DNA of 25,971 nucleotides from an uncultured Wenzhouxiangella sp. (GTDB lineage Bacteria; Pseudomonadota; Gammaproteobacteria; Xanthomonadales; Wenzhouxiangellaceae), in contig CALEIM010000046.1 of NCBI GenBank assembly GCA_937876395.1, positions 1 through 25,971 of the forward strand, written 5' to 3'. Below are positions 1-6,884 of the stretch, one piece after another. The position numbers were made by a program, and so were the translations under genes. The first letter of the stretch is position 1. Each line of letters begins with the position of its first letter. The notes beneath the pieces are model-generated. The model did no database searches, was not told the origin of the DNA, and saw only the letters and a list, made by a program, of their open reading frames with translations.

Positions 1-323
1 CCTGGCAGGATGCCGAAGACCGCGACAGCGGACTCCCACTGCTGCGCCGCGCCGATCAAAAAGCCTGGACCACCCTCGACCACCACTTTGCCAGTGGCAC
101 CTGGCTCGGCCTGGAACTCAGCCACACCGGCTCCCGCCCCGATGTGGGCGGCGTGGAACTCGCCAGCTTCACCCTCATCAACCTGCGCGCCGGACTGCCG
201 CTGGGCGAGCACTGGCGCCTGGAAGGCCGCCTCGACAACCTGAGCAACCACAACTACGAACCCCTGGCCGGCTTCAACGCCCCCGGCCGCACCCTGTTCG
301 TCGCAGTGAGCTGGCAGCAGTAG
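1..323 (+). CDS. btuB: TonB-dependent receptor, BtuB-like, C-terminal end (partial)
   Basis: The reading frame is open from the window edge (first full codon at 3) to a TAG at 321-323, giving about 106 residues of a C-terminus. The residues show alternating beta-strand character, and the end, NLSNHNYEPLAGFNAPGRTL followed by FVAVSWQQ, matches the last strands of BtuB-type outer-membrane barrels, which typically carry N-x-x-(D/N)-Y-E, a PGR turn and an aromatic residue near the terminus. The family imports cobalamin or similar ligands with energy from TonB. The plug domain and most of the barrel lie outside the window, so the substrate cannot be read here; BtuB is preferred over other TonB-dependent receptors because of the Y-E...N-x-PGR-x-(L/V)-F-V ending. 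The gene converges on sufT. Confidence 0.75.
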   Translation, partial: WQDAEDRDSGLPLLRRADQKAWTTLDHHFASGTWLGLELSHTGSRPDVGGVELASFTLINLRAGLPLGEHWRLEGRLDNLSNHNYEPLAGFNAPGRTLFVAVSWQQ

Positions 324-359
324 CCACGCCGTCGCCCCGGTGGAGATGCATTCGGCATA

Positions 360-417
360 GGCCGTCGGCCACGTCACCCCGACCAACGCGCAGGTCGGCC
401 CGACGTGGCCGACGGCC
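360..417. repeat. Long intergenic hairpin; right arm is a dispersed repeat
   Basis: Bases 360-375 (ggccgtcggccacgtc) and 402-417 (gacgtggccgacggcc) are perfect 16-base reverse complements. Inside them a second stem pairs ccgacc (379-384) with ggtcgg (393-398). The right half, 390-415, recurs on the other strand at 3989-4014 with 23 of 26 bases identical. The structure lies 36 bases past the btuB stop. It may help end transcription from either side or be a REP-like element; no T-tract follows it. Confidence 0.6.
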
Positions 418-543
418 GGAGGCCAGGCGCAGTTTGCCGCAGGCAAGAAGCGGTCATGTAGCGTGCGCCAGCGCGTGATAGGTCAACCTACGATTTCGGT
501 AGCGAGTAGGGCACCATCGCCGGCGGTGCACCGACAATGCGGA

Positions 544-571
544 GAAACACCCCCACGGACGTGGGGAAGAC
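544..571 (-). repeat. Solitary type I-E-like CRISPR repeat (no array)
   Basis: This 28-base unit has the layout of a type I-E repeat: it begins gaaacac, carries the stem ccccac (551-556, with an extra c before it) and gtgggg (561-566) around a ggac loop, and ends aagac. Read on the minus strand it starts gtcttcccc and ends gggtgtttc, as in I-E repeats I recall from halophilic and sulfur-oxidising gammaproteobacteria. I looked for second copies one spacer length (32 bases) away on each side and found none, and there are no cas genes in the window. The strand given is the expected crRNA direction. Confidence 0.55.
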
Positions 572-639
572 GAACCAGAGTCAGTCGCCAGGAGGAAAGG
601 CGCGGCGATGGGCTTGGGCCGGAACCGCTGGGTCCTGGG

Positions 640-1191
640 CTAAAACATCCCCGTTTCCAGCCGCGCTTCTTCGCTCATCATGTGCTGGCTCCAGGGTGGG
701 TCGAAGACGAGCTCGACGTCGACGCGGGCGATGGTGGGGATGCGCAGGAGGTGTTCGCGCACGTCGGCGACGATGATCTCGCCCATGCCGCAGCCGGGGG
801 CGGTCAGGGTCATGTCGATCGAGACGTGGCGGGTGTCGTTGTCGATCTTGTCGATATCGCATTGGTAGACCAGGCCCAGATCGACGATATTGATCGGGAT
901 TTCCGGGTCGAAGACGGTCTTGAGCTGGTCCATGACCAGTTGTTCGACGTCGGCATCGCTGGCGTTGTCGGGCAGGACCGGCCGCGGCGGCGGTTCCTTG
1001 CCGATGGCGTCGGCATCGTCGCCGGCCAGACGGAACAGGCGACCGTCGATATAGACCGTGAAACTGCCGCCGAGCTGCTGAGTGATGTAGCCCACTGTGC
1101 CGGCCGGAAGCTCGACCGGCGCGCCTTCGGGCACCATCACGGCCTCGCAGTCGCGCTCGAATTTGACTGGCGTGTAGGAGTTACCGAACAT
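640..1191 (-). CDS. sufT: SufT, MIP18/DUF59-family iron-sulfur assembly factor
   Basis: The 183-residue protein has the two-part plan of SufT: an N-terminal extension (about 1-75) and a MIP18/DUF59 domain (about 80-175). Visible marks are DPEIPINIVDLGLVYQ near 95-110, the TAPGCGMG motif with the conserved cysteine C134, and FDPPW at 163-167. The family helps deliver iron-sulfur clusters in the cytoplasm, often as a partner of the SUF machinery. The start at 1191 is supported by aaggtg about six bases upstream. It is usually found with suf genes; here it stands without sufBCDS in view, downstream of an aminopeptidase and behind its own promoter-like sequence. Confidence 0.88.
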   Translation of the reverse strand: MFGNSYTPVKFERDCEAVMVPEGAPVELPAGTVGYITQQLGGSFTVYIDGRLFRLAGDDADAIGKEPPPRPVLPDNASDADVEQLVMDQLKTVFDPEIPINIVDLGLVYQCDIDKIDNDTRHVSIDMTLTAPGCGMGEIIVADVREHLLRIPTIARVDVELVFDPPWSQHMMSEEARLETGMF

Positions 1192-1207
1192 GGGGCACCT
1201 TCAATAC

Positions 1208-1230
1208 AGGATCAAATTGGTCCTATTATA
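1208..1230 (-). promoter_or_regulatory. sufT promoter -10 with adjoining palindromic operator candidate
   Basis: Read on the minus strand, a perfect TATAAT lies at 1230-1225, placing a transcription start near 1218 and giving a leader of about 27 bases before the sufT ATG. Directly downstream and covering that start is a 17-base near-perfect palindrome (aggacca-att-tgatcct on the minus strand, 1224-1208). No good -35 hexamer is visible, which would fit a regulated promoter. By position and by gene function an iron-sulfur sensing Rrf2-family regulator (IscR-type) is a candidate; the sequence is not a close match to the E. coli IscR type 1 site. Confidence 0.4.
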
Positions 1231-1271
1231 TCCTGTCCGGTTTCCGCTGCGCCATTTTTCTGGTCCGGCCG

Positions 1272-1292
1272 AGCCCCGGATTTATCCGGGCT
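1272..1292 (-). terminator. Hairpin after the aminopeptidase gene, weak terminator candidate
   Basis: cccggat (1275-1281) pairs with atccggg (1284-1290), with two further pairs outside a bulge. It lies just past the aminopeptidase stop (1297-1299). No T-tract follows on the minus strand, so termination is uncertain. Confidence 0.25.
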
Positions 1293-1296
1293 GTAG

Positions 1297-3198
1297 TTAC
1301 AGCCCGAGCGCGCGTTCGGTTGCCTGGCGGGTCAGTGAGTGATAGCCGGGCCTGGCGCGCTCATAGACCTCGATTGCCCAGTCACGGCCCCAGTCGCTGT
1401 TGCCCAGGGCCGTGTAGAGCGGGCGGGTGAACTTGTTGCGGCCCACTTCGATCAGGAAGGCTTCAAGCCGCTCGATACCCGGCTCGTAGCGCACGTCGAC
1501 TGCGCGCATCAGCCACTGGAACAGGATCTCGTAGTTGTTTGACTGCGTCAGGTCAAACTCCGCGTCCAGCTCGGCCATGCGCTCGGCGTCGAGCTGGCCT
1601 TCCAGCCCGGACAGGAAGTGCAGCCACTGGTAGACCGACCACTCGGCATCGGGCAGCGTGGCCGTTTCGGCCTCGCCGGCCAGCCAGCGATCGCGCCAGT
1701 CGTCGACCTGTTCGAATGCATCTGAATGCGGTGCGCGGGCAAATTCGGGCAGACCCGGCTGGTCAATCCATTCGTTGACTTCGGCCATGTTCAGGGCGTC
1801 TGGGTGGTCGGCGACCAGGTGTTGTGCCAGGTAATCGCGAAATGTCGCGGTGGTCACCGACTGGAAGGCAAACTCATCAAACCAGGCACGCAGGAAACCG
1901 TCGATGGCTGCGCGCCCGACCTGCTGTTCGACCCAGTCGAGAAAAAAGCGGCCCTTGTCGTAGGGGATACCGACAAAGGCGCGCTCGGGGTCTTTGTTGT
2001 CCACATCCAGCACCAGACGGGTCATGTCCGGGTCGGCCGTTTCGATTTCCTCGATCAGGCCCTGCCAGTCGAGCACGGCGAGCTGTTCGACGACTTCTTC
2101 GCCGTACAGCGCTTCCATGATGCGCGACTCGAAGTACACGGTGAACCCTTCGTTGAGCCACAGATCGCGCCAGGCCGCGTTGGTAACCAGATTGCCCGAC
2201 CAGGAATGGGCCAGTTCGTGGGCCACCAGGGCGAGCAGACTGCCGTCGCCGGCGATGATGGTCGGCGTGACAAAGCTCAGACGCGGATTTTCCATGCCGC
2301 CAAAGGGAAAGCTCGGCGGCAGTACGAGCAGGTCATAGCGGCCCCAGCGGTACTCGCCGTAGAGGTTTTCGCCGATGCTGACCATGTCTTCGAGCTGGTG
2401 AAATTCGCGGGCGGCCGCCTCGATCCACTGCGGCTCGGCATAGACACCGCTGCGCGGCCCGGTCTCGGCAAACTCGAGGTCGCCAATGGCAATCGCCATC
2501 AGATACGACGGTATGGCCTGCGGCATGTGGAAGCTGTATTCGCCGTGATCGTTTTTTGCAAAATCATTGCCGGCCGCACCCATGACCGCCATGAGTTGGC
2601 GCGGTACGCGCACGGTGGCATCGAAGGTGTAGCGCACGGCCGGCGTATCCTGCAGCGGCACCCAGGTGCGGGCGTAGTGCGGCTGGCTTTGCGAGAACAT
2701 GAAGGCTTCACCCGAGGAGGTCTGGTCCCCGTCCAGCCATTGCAGGCCGAAGGCGTCCGGTGAGCTGGCGTAGTCGATACGCACGGTGTCCACGTCGCCG
2801 GGCAAGACGATGATCAGCGGCCGACCCAGATCGCCTTCGCCCAGGTCCTCGCCCAGACGCCAGCTCAGCGGCTGATGTTCACCGCCGGGCTGCGGCGCGG
2901 TGATGTCATGAATTTCCAGACCACGGCTGTCGAGCACCAGGCGGCGGTGATCGGGGTCCAGACGCTCCAGTTCGAGCTCGACATGACCTTCCAGACGCCG
3001 GGCCTGCATATCGGCGTCCAGATCGAGGCGCAGATGGTGGATGCGGACCTTCTCGTATTCGGCAAAGCTGTGCGGATCGCTGCCGAGCTGGACCTGCCAG
3101 TCAGGGGCGGGCTGATCGTCTGCGGCAGGGCCGTGGTCCTGGCAGCCGGTCAGCACCAGCAGCGCCGCGGCAATACTTGTCCATACGGGCATTTTCAT
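1297..3198 (-). CDS. M1-family zinc aminopeptidase (leukotriene A4 hydrolase-like), lipoprotein
   Basis: The 633-residue protein begins with a lipoprotein signal: a short basic start, the hydrophobic run AAALLVL and a lipobox LTGC with the acceptor C19. The M1 peptidase body follows: the exopeptidase motif GGMEN at 300-304, zinc site HELAH at 327-331 with the third ligand E350 in WLNEGF (HExxH-x18-E), and PYDKG further on, matching the catalytic tyrosine region of the leukotriene A4 hydrolase group. The C-terminal third is helical and fits that group's C-terminal domain. It should remove N-terminal residues from peptides at the cell envelope. It follows glnB by 48 bases on the same strand, so co-transcription is possible. 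The family call is firm; the natural substrate is unknown. Confidence 0.92.
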   Translation of the reverse strand: MKMPVWTSIAAALLVLTGCQDHGPAADDQPAPDWQVQLGSDPHSFAEYEKVRIHHLRLDLDADMQARRLEGHVELELERLDPDHRRLVLDSRGLEIHDITAPQPGGEHQPLSWRLGEDLGEGDLGRPLIIVLPGDVDTVRIDYASSPDAFGLQWLDGDQTSSGEAFMFSQSQPHYARTWVPLQDTPAVRYTFDATVRVPRQLMAVMGAAGNDFAKNDHGEYSFHMPQAIPSYLMAIAIGDLEFAETGPRSGVYAEPQWIEAAAREFHQLEDMVSIGENLYGEYRWGRYDLLVLPPSFPFGGMENPRLSFVTPTIIAGDGSLLALVAHELAHSWSGNLVTNAAWRDLWLNEGFTVYFESRIMEALYGEEVVEQLAVLDWQGLIEEIETADPDMTRLVLDVDNKDPERAFVGIPYDKGRFFLDWVEQQVGRAAIDGFLRAWFDEFAFQSVTTATFRDYLAQHLVADHPDALNMAEVNEWIDQPGLPEFARAPHSDAFEQVDDWRDRWLAGEAETATLPDAEWSVYQWLHFLSGLEGQLDAERMAELDAEFDLTQSNNYEILFQWLMRAVDVRYEPGIERLEAFLIEVGRNKFTRPLYTALGNSDWGRDWAIEVYERARPGYHSLTRQATERALGL

Positions 3199-3246
3199 GT
3201 TCGTTTCGTCCTTCGGAGGTTTGATTCGTCAGATGGTGCGGCCGTT

Positions 3247-3585
3247 CTACAGGGCTTCGTCGCCCTCTTCGCCGGTGCGAATGCGGACCGCGCGCTCGAT
3301 CGTGGTGACAAAAATCTTGCCGTCGCCGATGCGGCCTGAAGCCGCAGTTTCGACGATGGTCTCGACAACGCGCTCGGCCTGCTCATCGGGCACGGCAATC
3401 TCGAGTTTGAGCTTGGGCAGGAAGTCGACCACGTACTCGGCCCCGCGATACAGCTCGGTGTGGCCCTTTTGGCGGCCGAAGCCCTTGACCTCGGAAACCG
3501 TCATGCCGGTCACCCCGACCTCACCGAGCGCATCACGCACGTCGTCGAGCTTGAATGGCTTGATAATGGCGGTAATGAGTTTCAT
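3247..3585 (-). CDS. glnB: PII nitrogen regulatory protein (GlnB/GlnK)
   Basis: At 112 residues this is the standard PII length. The signature VKGFGRQKGHTELYRGAEY is complete, with the T-loop tyrosine Y51 that GlnD uridylylates, and GRIGDGKIFV and RIRTGEEGDEAL close the protein. PII trimers bind ATP, ADP and 2-oxoglutarate and report nitrogen and carbon state to partners such as glutamine synthetase adenylyltransferase, NtrB or AmtB. The start MKLITAIIKPFKLDDVR is GlnK-like, while EVGVTGMTV and the tail are more GlnB-like, so the paralogue is not settled. No amtB is adjacent, which favours GlnB. The upstream region shows no convincing sigma-54 site. Confidence 0.95.
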   Translation of the reverse strand: MKLITAIIKPFKLDDVRDALGEVGVTGMTVSEVKGFGRQKGHTELYRGAEYVVDFLPKLKLEIAVPDEQAERVVETIVETAASGRIGDGKIFVTTIERAVRIRTGEEGDEAL

Positions 3586-3595
3586 CGCTCGCTAA

Positions 3596-3608
3596 CTACT
3601 TTAAGTAG
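3596..3608. promoter_or_regulatory. Short palindrome in the glnB leader
   Basis: ctactt-t-aagtag is a perfect six-base inverted repeat around one base, about ten bases upstream of the glnB ATG. It could be a small operator or a leader hairpin close to the ribosome binding site, where the Shine-Dalgarno sequence is weak. Chance occurrence is not excluded. Confidence 0.25.
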
Positions 3609-3707
3609 CTCCCAGATTAGCGCAGATCGCGGATCGTTGGGCCGCCGTGTGCCACGCGGGCCGAAATCTGTGTACTCTGGACCTTTCGTGACTCCACAGG
3701 AATGAGC

Positions 3708-3959
3708 ATGATGCGACCTGACTTCCAGACCCTCGACGAGATCACCCGCCGCCTGGCCGGAGCCCTGCCGCGCGAGCTGCAAACGGCGCGCGCCGAGATC
3801 CGGGAACAGTTCCGCGCGGTGCTTGAATCGGCCTTTGAGCGCATGGATCTGGTAACCCGCGAGCAGTTCGAAATTCAGAAAAGCGTGCTGCTGCGCACCC
3901 GGGAGAAACTCGAAGCGCTGGAAAAGCAGCTTGACGCCGAGGCTGAACAGGATCGCTGA
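3708..3959 (+). CDS. ubiK: UbiK, ubiquinone biosynthesis accessory factor (YqiC family)
   Basis: About 83 residues, nearly all helical. The hallmark stretch LESAFERMDLVTREQFEIQK then LLRTREKLEALE matches UbiK/YqiC (BMFP domain): a short amphipathic N-terminal half, then a C-terminal coiled coil that trimerises and binds UbiJ to assist late ubiquinone synthesis. Three in-frame ATGs occur at 3702, 3708 and 3711. The acagga at 3696-3701 is too close to the first and well placed for the second or third, so 3708 is chosen. It diverges from glnB with about 120 bases between and converges on pyrB. Confidence 0.85.
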   Translation: MMRPDFQTLDEITRRLAGALPRELQTARAEIREQFRAVLESAFERMDLVTREQFEIQKSVLLRTREKLEALEKQLDAEAEQDR

Positions 3960-3988
3960 TCACGGCTGGGTGGAGGTTGAAACCTGGT

Positions 3989-4014
3989 CCGTCGGCCATG
4001 TCGGGCCGGCCTAC
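3989..4014 (-). repeat. Second copy of the dispersed 26-base intergenic repeat
   Basis: Read on the minus strand, this segment agrees at 23 of 26 positions with 390-415. It sits in the 144-base gap between convergent ubiK and pyrB. The opposite arm of the hairpin seen at 360-417 is not present here. The gap also has a small perfect hairpin aggtt/aacct at 3974-3985 but no clear terminator. Confidence 0.5.
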
Positions 4015-4103
4015 GGTTCGGCACTGGCAAGCCGCCAACCCGGGGGAAATGAATTTGGCGTGGTCTACTCGGGTTTTCCCTGGCGCTCTGGTGCCATGCG
4101 GAA

Positions 4104-5000
4104 TCAACGCAGCAGCCACTCGAAAATGGCCATCCGCGCAAACACCCCCATTCGGACCTGATCGAGGATCAGTGAGCGCGGTCCATCGGCCAGATCAGGG
4201 TCGATTTCCATGCCGCGATTGATCGGACCCGGGTGCATGACCAGACAATTTGGCGCGGCATAGGCCAGGACTGCTTCCTTCAGCCCCCATTCGGAAAAAT
4301 AGCTTTCGCGATCCGGCCAGCCGGCCCGATTGATCCGTTCGTGCTGGACTCTCAGCATCATCACCAAATCAGCCCCGCGCACGGCATCGGCCAGCTTGTG
4401 ATGCAGACTGACCAGCGGATCCGGTGCAAGGCTCGGCAGCATTCCGGCCGGTCCGGCCAGGCGTATCTCGGCCACGCCCAGACGCGGCCACAGCTGCAGG
4501 GTCGAGCGGGCCACGCGTGAGTGGGCGATGTCGCCAATGATGGCCAGCTTGAGTCCGGCAAAGTCGATGCCGCGTGCGCGCACGGTGGCCGCATCAAGCA
4601 GCGCCTGACTGGGATGAGCATTGGTTCCGTCGCCGGCATTGATCAGCTTTGGCCCGTTGATCGCTGCGGCCAGACGCTCGGCACGATGGTCTTCGGGGTG
4701 GCGCAGGACCACGGCTTCGACTCCCATCGCGCCCAGCGTGGCGACGGTGTCTTCCAGCGTTTCGCCCTTGCGCGCCGACGACTGCTCGAGTTCGATATTG
4801 GCCACCGTCATGCCAAGCCGCCGCGCGGCCAGCTCAAACGACACCCGGGTGCGCGTGCTCGGTTCGTAAAACAGGTTGGCAATGGTCGCCTGCAGGCGGG
4901 CCGGGCCGGCGCCGGCGGCAAGCTGACAACTGCGCGCCAGCAGGGCCTCGATTTCGGCATCGCTGAAGTCTGCCAGATCAAGAAAGTGACGCGGCTTCAC
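4104..5000 (-). CDS. pyrB: Aspartate carbamoyltransferase, catalytic subunit
   Basis: This 298-residue enzyme joins carbamoyl phosphate to aspartate to form N-carbamoyl-aspartate, the first committed step of pyrimidine synthesis. The carbamoyl phosphate loop FYEPSTRTR lies at 44-52, the SSARKGE loop with K78 at 74-80, GDGTNAHPSQALLD at 123-136, and the aspartate-side HPGPINRG begins at H256. It overlaps ruvX by four bases (ATGA), so it is the last gene of the gshB operon. In Pseudomonas the same position is followed by a pyrC-like gene and preceded by pyrR; neither is present here, which suggests an enzyme without the inactive dihydroorotase partner, or a partner encoded elsewhere. Confidence 0.96.
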   Translation of the reverse strand: MKPRHFLDLADFSDAEIEALLARSCQLAAGAGPARLQATIANLFYEPSTRTRVSFELAARRLGMTVANIELEQSSARKGETLEDTVATLGAMGVEAVVLRHPEDHRAERLAAAINGPKLINAGDGTNAHPSQALLDAATVRARGIDFAGLKLAIIGDIAHSRVARSTLQLWPRLGVAEIRLAGPAGMLPSLAPDPLVSLHHKLADAVRGADLVMMLRVQHERINRAGWPDRESYFSEWGLKEAVLAYAAPNCLVMHPGPINRGMEIDPDLADGPRSLILDQVRMGVFARMAIFEWLLR

Positions 5001-5437
5001 GGATTTTCCCCCATCCAGGATTCCAGAATCAGGCCGGCGGCCACGCTGTCGAGCCGGCGGGCATCGGTACGCCGGGCACGGCCCTGCTGACGGCGACTGG
5101 CATGACGTTCGGCGGCGGCCACGGAGCTCATGCGCTCGTCTTGAAAATGAATGTTCAGACCGTCGCGCCGGGCGGCCAGACGCGTCGCGAACTGGCGCAC
5201 CTGGCGGCTCATGTCCGATTCATTACCGTCCGAGGCGAGCGGCAAGCCGATGACGACGGTGCTCGGCCGCCAGCGATCAAGCACCGCCTCAATGCCGTCG
5301 AGCAGGGCATCGAAACTGCGATAGCGCAGCGGTTCCAGGGGGCGTGCCGAGCCGGTCAGGTGATGACCGATGGCCAGCCCGACGGTGCGCAGACCGAAAT
5401 CAACGCCGAGCAGTGCGCCGGCCGGGCGCTCAGGCAT
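4997..5437 (-). CDS. ruvX: RuvX/YqgF, pre-16S rRNA nuclease and putative Holliday junction resolvase
   Basis: 146 residues with an RNase H-like fold pattern: GVDFGLRTVGLAIG holding the first acidic residue D13, VVIGLPL and DGNES around 61-74, FQDERMSS with E101, and RRLDSVAAGLILESW with D130. These are the expected catalytic acids of the YqgF family, which trims the 5' end of 16S rRNA and was earlier proposed as a Holliday junction resolvase. It overlaps yqgE by eight bases and pyrB by four, so translation is probably coupled. The pairing yqgE-ruvX is common in gammaproteobacteria. Confidence 0.95.
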   Translation of the reverse strand: MPERPAGALLGVDFGLRTVGLAIGHHLTGSARPLEPLRYRSFDALLDGIEAVLDRWRPSTVVIGLPLASDGNESDMSRQVRQFATRLAARRDGLNIHFQDERMSSVAAAERHASRRQQGRARRTDARRLDSVAAGLILESWMGENP

Positions 5438-5984
5438 GCCCGCCGGATGGCTGCAGACGGTCTACGTCGATTCCGAGGCGGGCGACGGCCTGTTCCCAGC
5501 GCTCGGCGACCGGCTGGTCAAATATGATTTCTGCGGTGGCCATGACGCTCAGCCAGGCGTTGTGGCGCATCTCGCTTTCGAGCTGGCCTGATCCCCAGCC
5601 CGCGTAGCCGAGCGCAACGATGTACTTTGCGGGGCCTTCACCGGCGGCAATTGCCTCCAGAATATCGCGCGAGGTGGTTACGCTAATGCCTTCACCAACC
5701 TGGGCGGTAGCCTCCCATTTCTGCTCATCGCTGTGCAGCACGAATCCGCGCTCGGGGTGGACCGGCCCGCCGATGTAAACCGGCTGAGCGGCAAGCGCGG
5801 GATCGTCACAGCCCAGGCCGAGCTGGTCGAACATTTCACCGAGCCGAAAGCCCGACTCGCGATTGATGGTGATCCCGAGCGCGCCGTCCTCGTTGTGCTG
5901 GCACAAAAGGGTTACCCCGCGGATGAAATTGGGGTCTTCCATGCCGGGCATGGCGATCAGGAACTGGCGCTCAAGATAACTCAT
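5430..5984 (-). CDS. yqgE: YqgE/AlgH family protein (UPF0301)
   Basis: 184 residues. The family marks are all present: a start MSYLERQFLIAMPGMEDPNF, then TLLCQHNEDGALGITINR, VYIGGPVHPERGFVLH and a late ALGYAGWGSGQLE-type stretch. The biochemical role of UPF0301 proteins is not established; in Pseudomonas the AlgH name came from an alginate phenotype. The gene lies 30 bases past tonB and overlaps ruvX, an arrangement conserved in many relatives. Confidence 0.94.
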   Translation of the reverse strand: MSYLERQFLIAMPGMEDPNFIRGVTLLCQHNEDGALGITINRESGFRLGEMFDQLGLGCDDPALAAQPVYIGGPVHPERGFVLHSDEQKWEATAQVGEGISVTTSRDILEAIAAGEGPAKYIVALGYAGWGSGQLESEMRHNAWLSVMATAEIIFDQPVAERWEQAVARLGIDVDRLQPSGGHA

Positions 5985-6014
5985 GTTGCCATTCTACCCT
6001 TCGGCAAGCGTTCG

Positions 6015-6884
6015 TCATCCACCGCGCATCAGCCCGGCGTTGGAAAACTGCCAGGTTCGGGTGATGGTCAGCACATCGACTTCGCGCTGGATGTCTTCGG
6101 GCAGCGGCGCGAACGGGGCCGACAAACGGACGATTCGGACCGCCGCCTCGTCGAGCACGTCGCTGCCCGACGAGCGCAGCACGCGGATGCTGATCACGCT
6201 GCCGTCTTCGACCACATCGACGCTAAGCACCAGTGAACCGGCCAGGTTCTGGCGGCGCGCCCGCTCCGGGTAGTTGAGGTTGCCGACCCGCTCGACTTTC
6301 GACACCCACGAGCGCATGTAGCCGGCATAGAGATGTTCGCGGGTATTGGCAGAGACAAACTTGCGCCTGGGCCGTTCGGGAAAGTCGAACGCTTCGCTCA
6401 GGCGCTCCTGGGAAATCCGGGCCATGGAGCGCGACTGCTCAATCAGCTCGCGGGTCGAGACCTCGATCGGAGCATCGAAGTCCTGTGGATCGGCGACCGG
6501 CTGCGGCTGCAGGGGATGGTCGACCTGCACGGCTTGTAGCTGCGCCGGCGCTTCCTGCTGGCGGGCCGCTTCAACCCGCTCCTGCTCGACGGGCTGGTCG
6601 AAGTCGGTCTCGCTGCTGATCATGGGCTCGGCCGGCCGGTCGATCTCCACGGCCGTGCCGCCGCCGCGCTGCGTGGCCTGGGCCAGAAAATCGGCTTCAT
6701 CAGGTGCTTCCTCGGTCGCCCAATCGACCAGAATCACATCAAGGCTGGTCGGCACGCTGTCGGAACGTGCACCGAGCACTTCAAACTGGACCAGTCCGAT
6801 CGCCGCCGCATGCACCGCCACGGCCAGGCCGAAGGCCAGCACCAGGGAGTCATTGCCACGCGTGTCCGGACCCGCAGGTCTCAT
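6015..6884 (-). CDS. tonB: TonB family energy transducer
   Basis: The 289-residue protein has one N-terminal membrane anchor (about 12-34), a long periplasmic linker rich in Q, E, D and A, and a C-terminal TonB domain (about 190-280) with YPERARRQNLAGSLVLSVDV and later RVLRSSGSDVLDEAAV. It links the proton-motive force, through ExbB/ExbD, to outer-membrane receptors such as the BtuB-like protein whose end opens this window. The linker has only a short Pro run (QPQPVADP) instead of the long Pro-Lys/Pro-Glu spacer of E. coli TonB. Its start overlaps the gshB stop by four bases. exbB and exbD are not in view. Confidence 0.9.
   Translation of the reverse strand: MRPAGPDTRGNDSLVLAFGLAVAVHAAAIGLVQFEVLGARSDSVPTSLDVILVDWATEEAPDEADFLAQATQRGGGTAVEIDRPAEPMISSETDFDQPVEQERVEAARQQEAPAQLQAVQVDHPLQPQPVADPQDFDAPIEVSTRELIEQSRSMARISQERLSEAFDFPERPRRKFVSANTREHLYAGYMRSWVSKVERVGNLNYPERARRQNLAGSLVLSVDVVEDGSVISIRVLRSSGSDVLDEAAVRIVRLSAPFAPLPEDIQREVDVLTITRTWQFSNAGLMRGG

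Larger units (their letters stand above)
324..639. other. Non-coding gap between btuB end and sufT end
   Basis: This 316-base stretch separates two convergent genes. Frames that cross it have no coding character and no plausible ribosome binding site. It holds the long hairpin at 360-417, a small perfect hairpin (taggt/accta) at 479-490, another (gcacc/ggtgc) at 511-529, and the CRISPR-like unit at 544-571. I see no clear uridine-tract terminator in it. Confidence 0.6.

Noticed and set aside
484..603. Possible CRISPR array around the repeat at 544-571
   Set aside because: The positions one 32-base spacer away on either side (484-511 and 604-631) do not resemble the repeat, so there is one unit and no array.
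463..1296. 277-codon plus-strand frame starting in the btuB-sufT gap
   Set aside because: Most of it is antisense to sufT and it lacks a ribosome site and recognisable domains.
1726..2763. 345-codon plus-strand frame
   Set aside because: Antisense to the M1 aminopeptidase gene, whose catalytic motifs prove the other strand.
3630..3665. Sigma-54 promoter before glnB (minus-strand tggcac)
   Set aside because: The -24-like element is present but the GC of the -12 element is out of register and the TTGC is missing.
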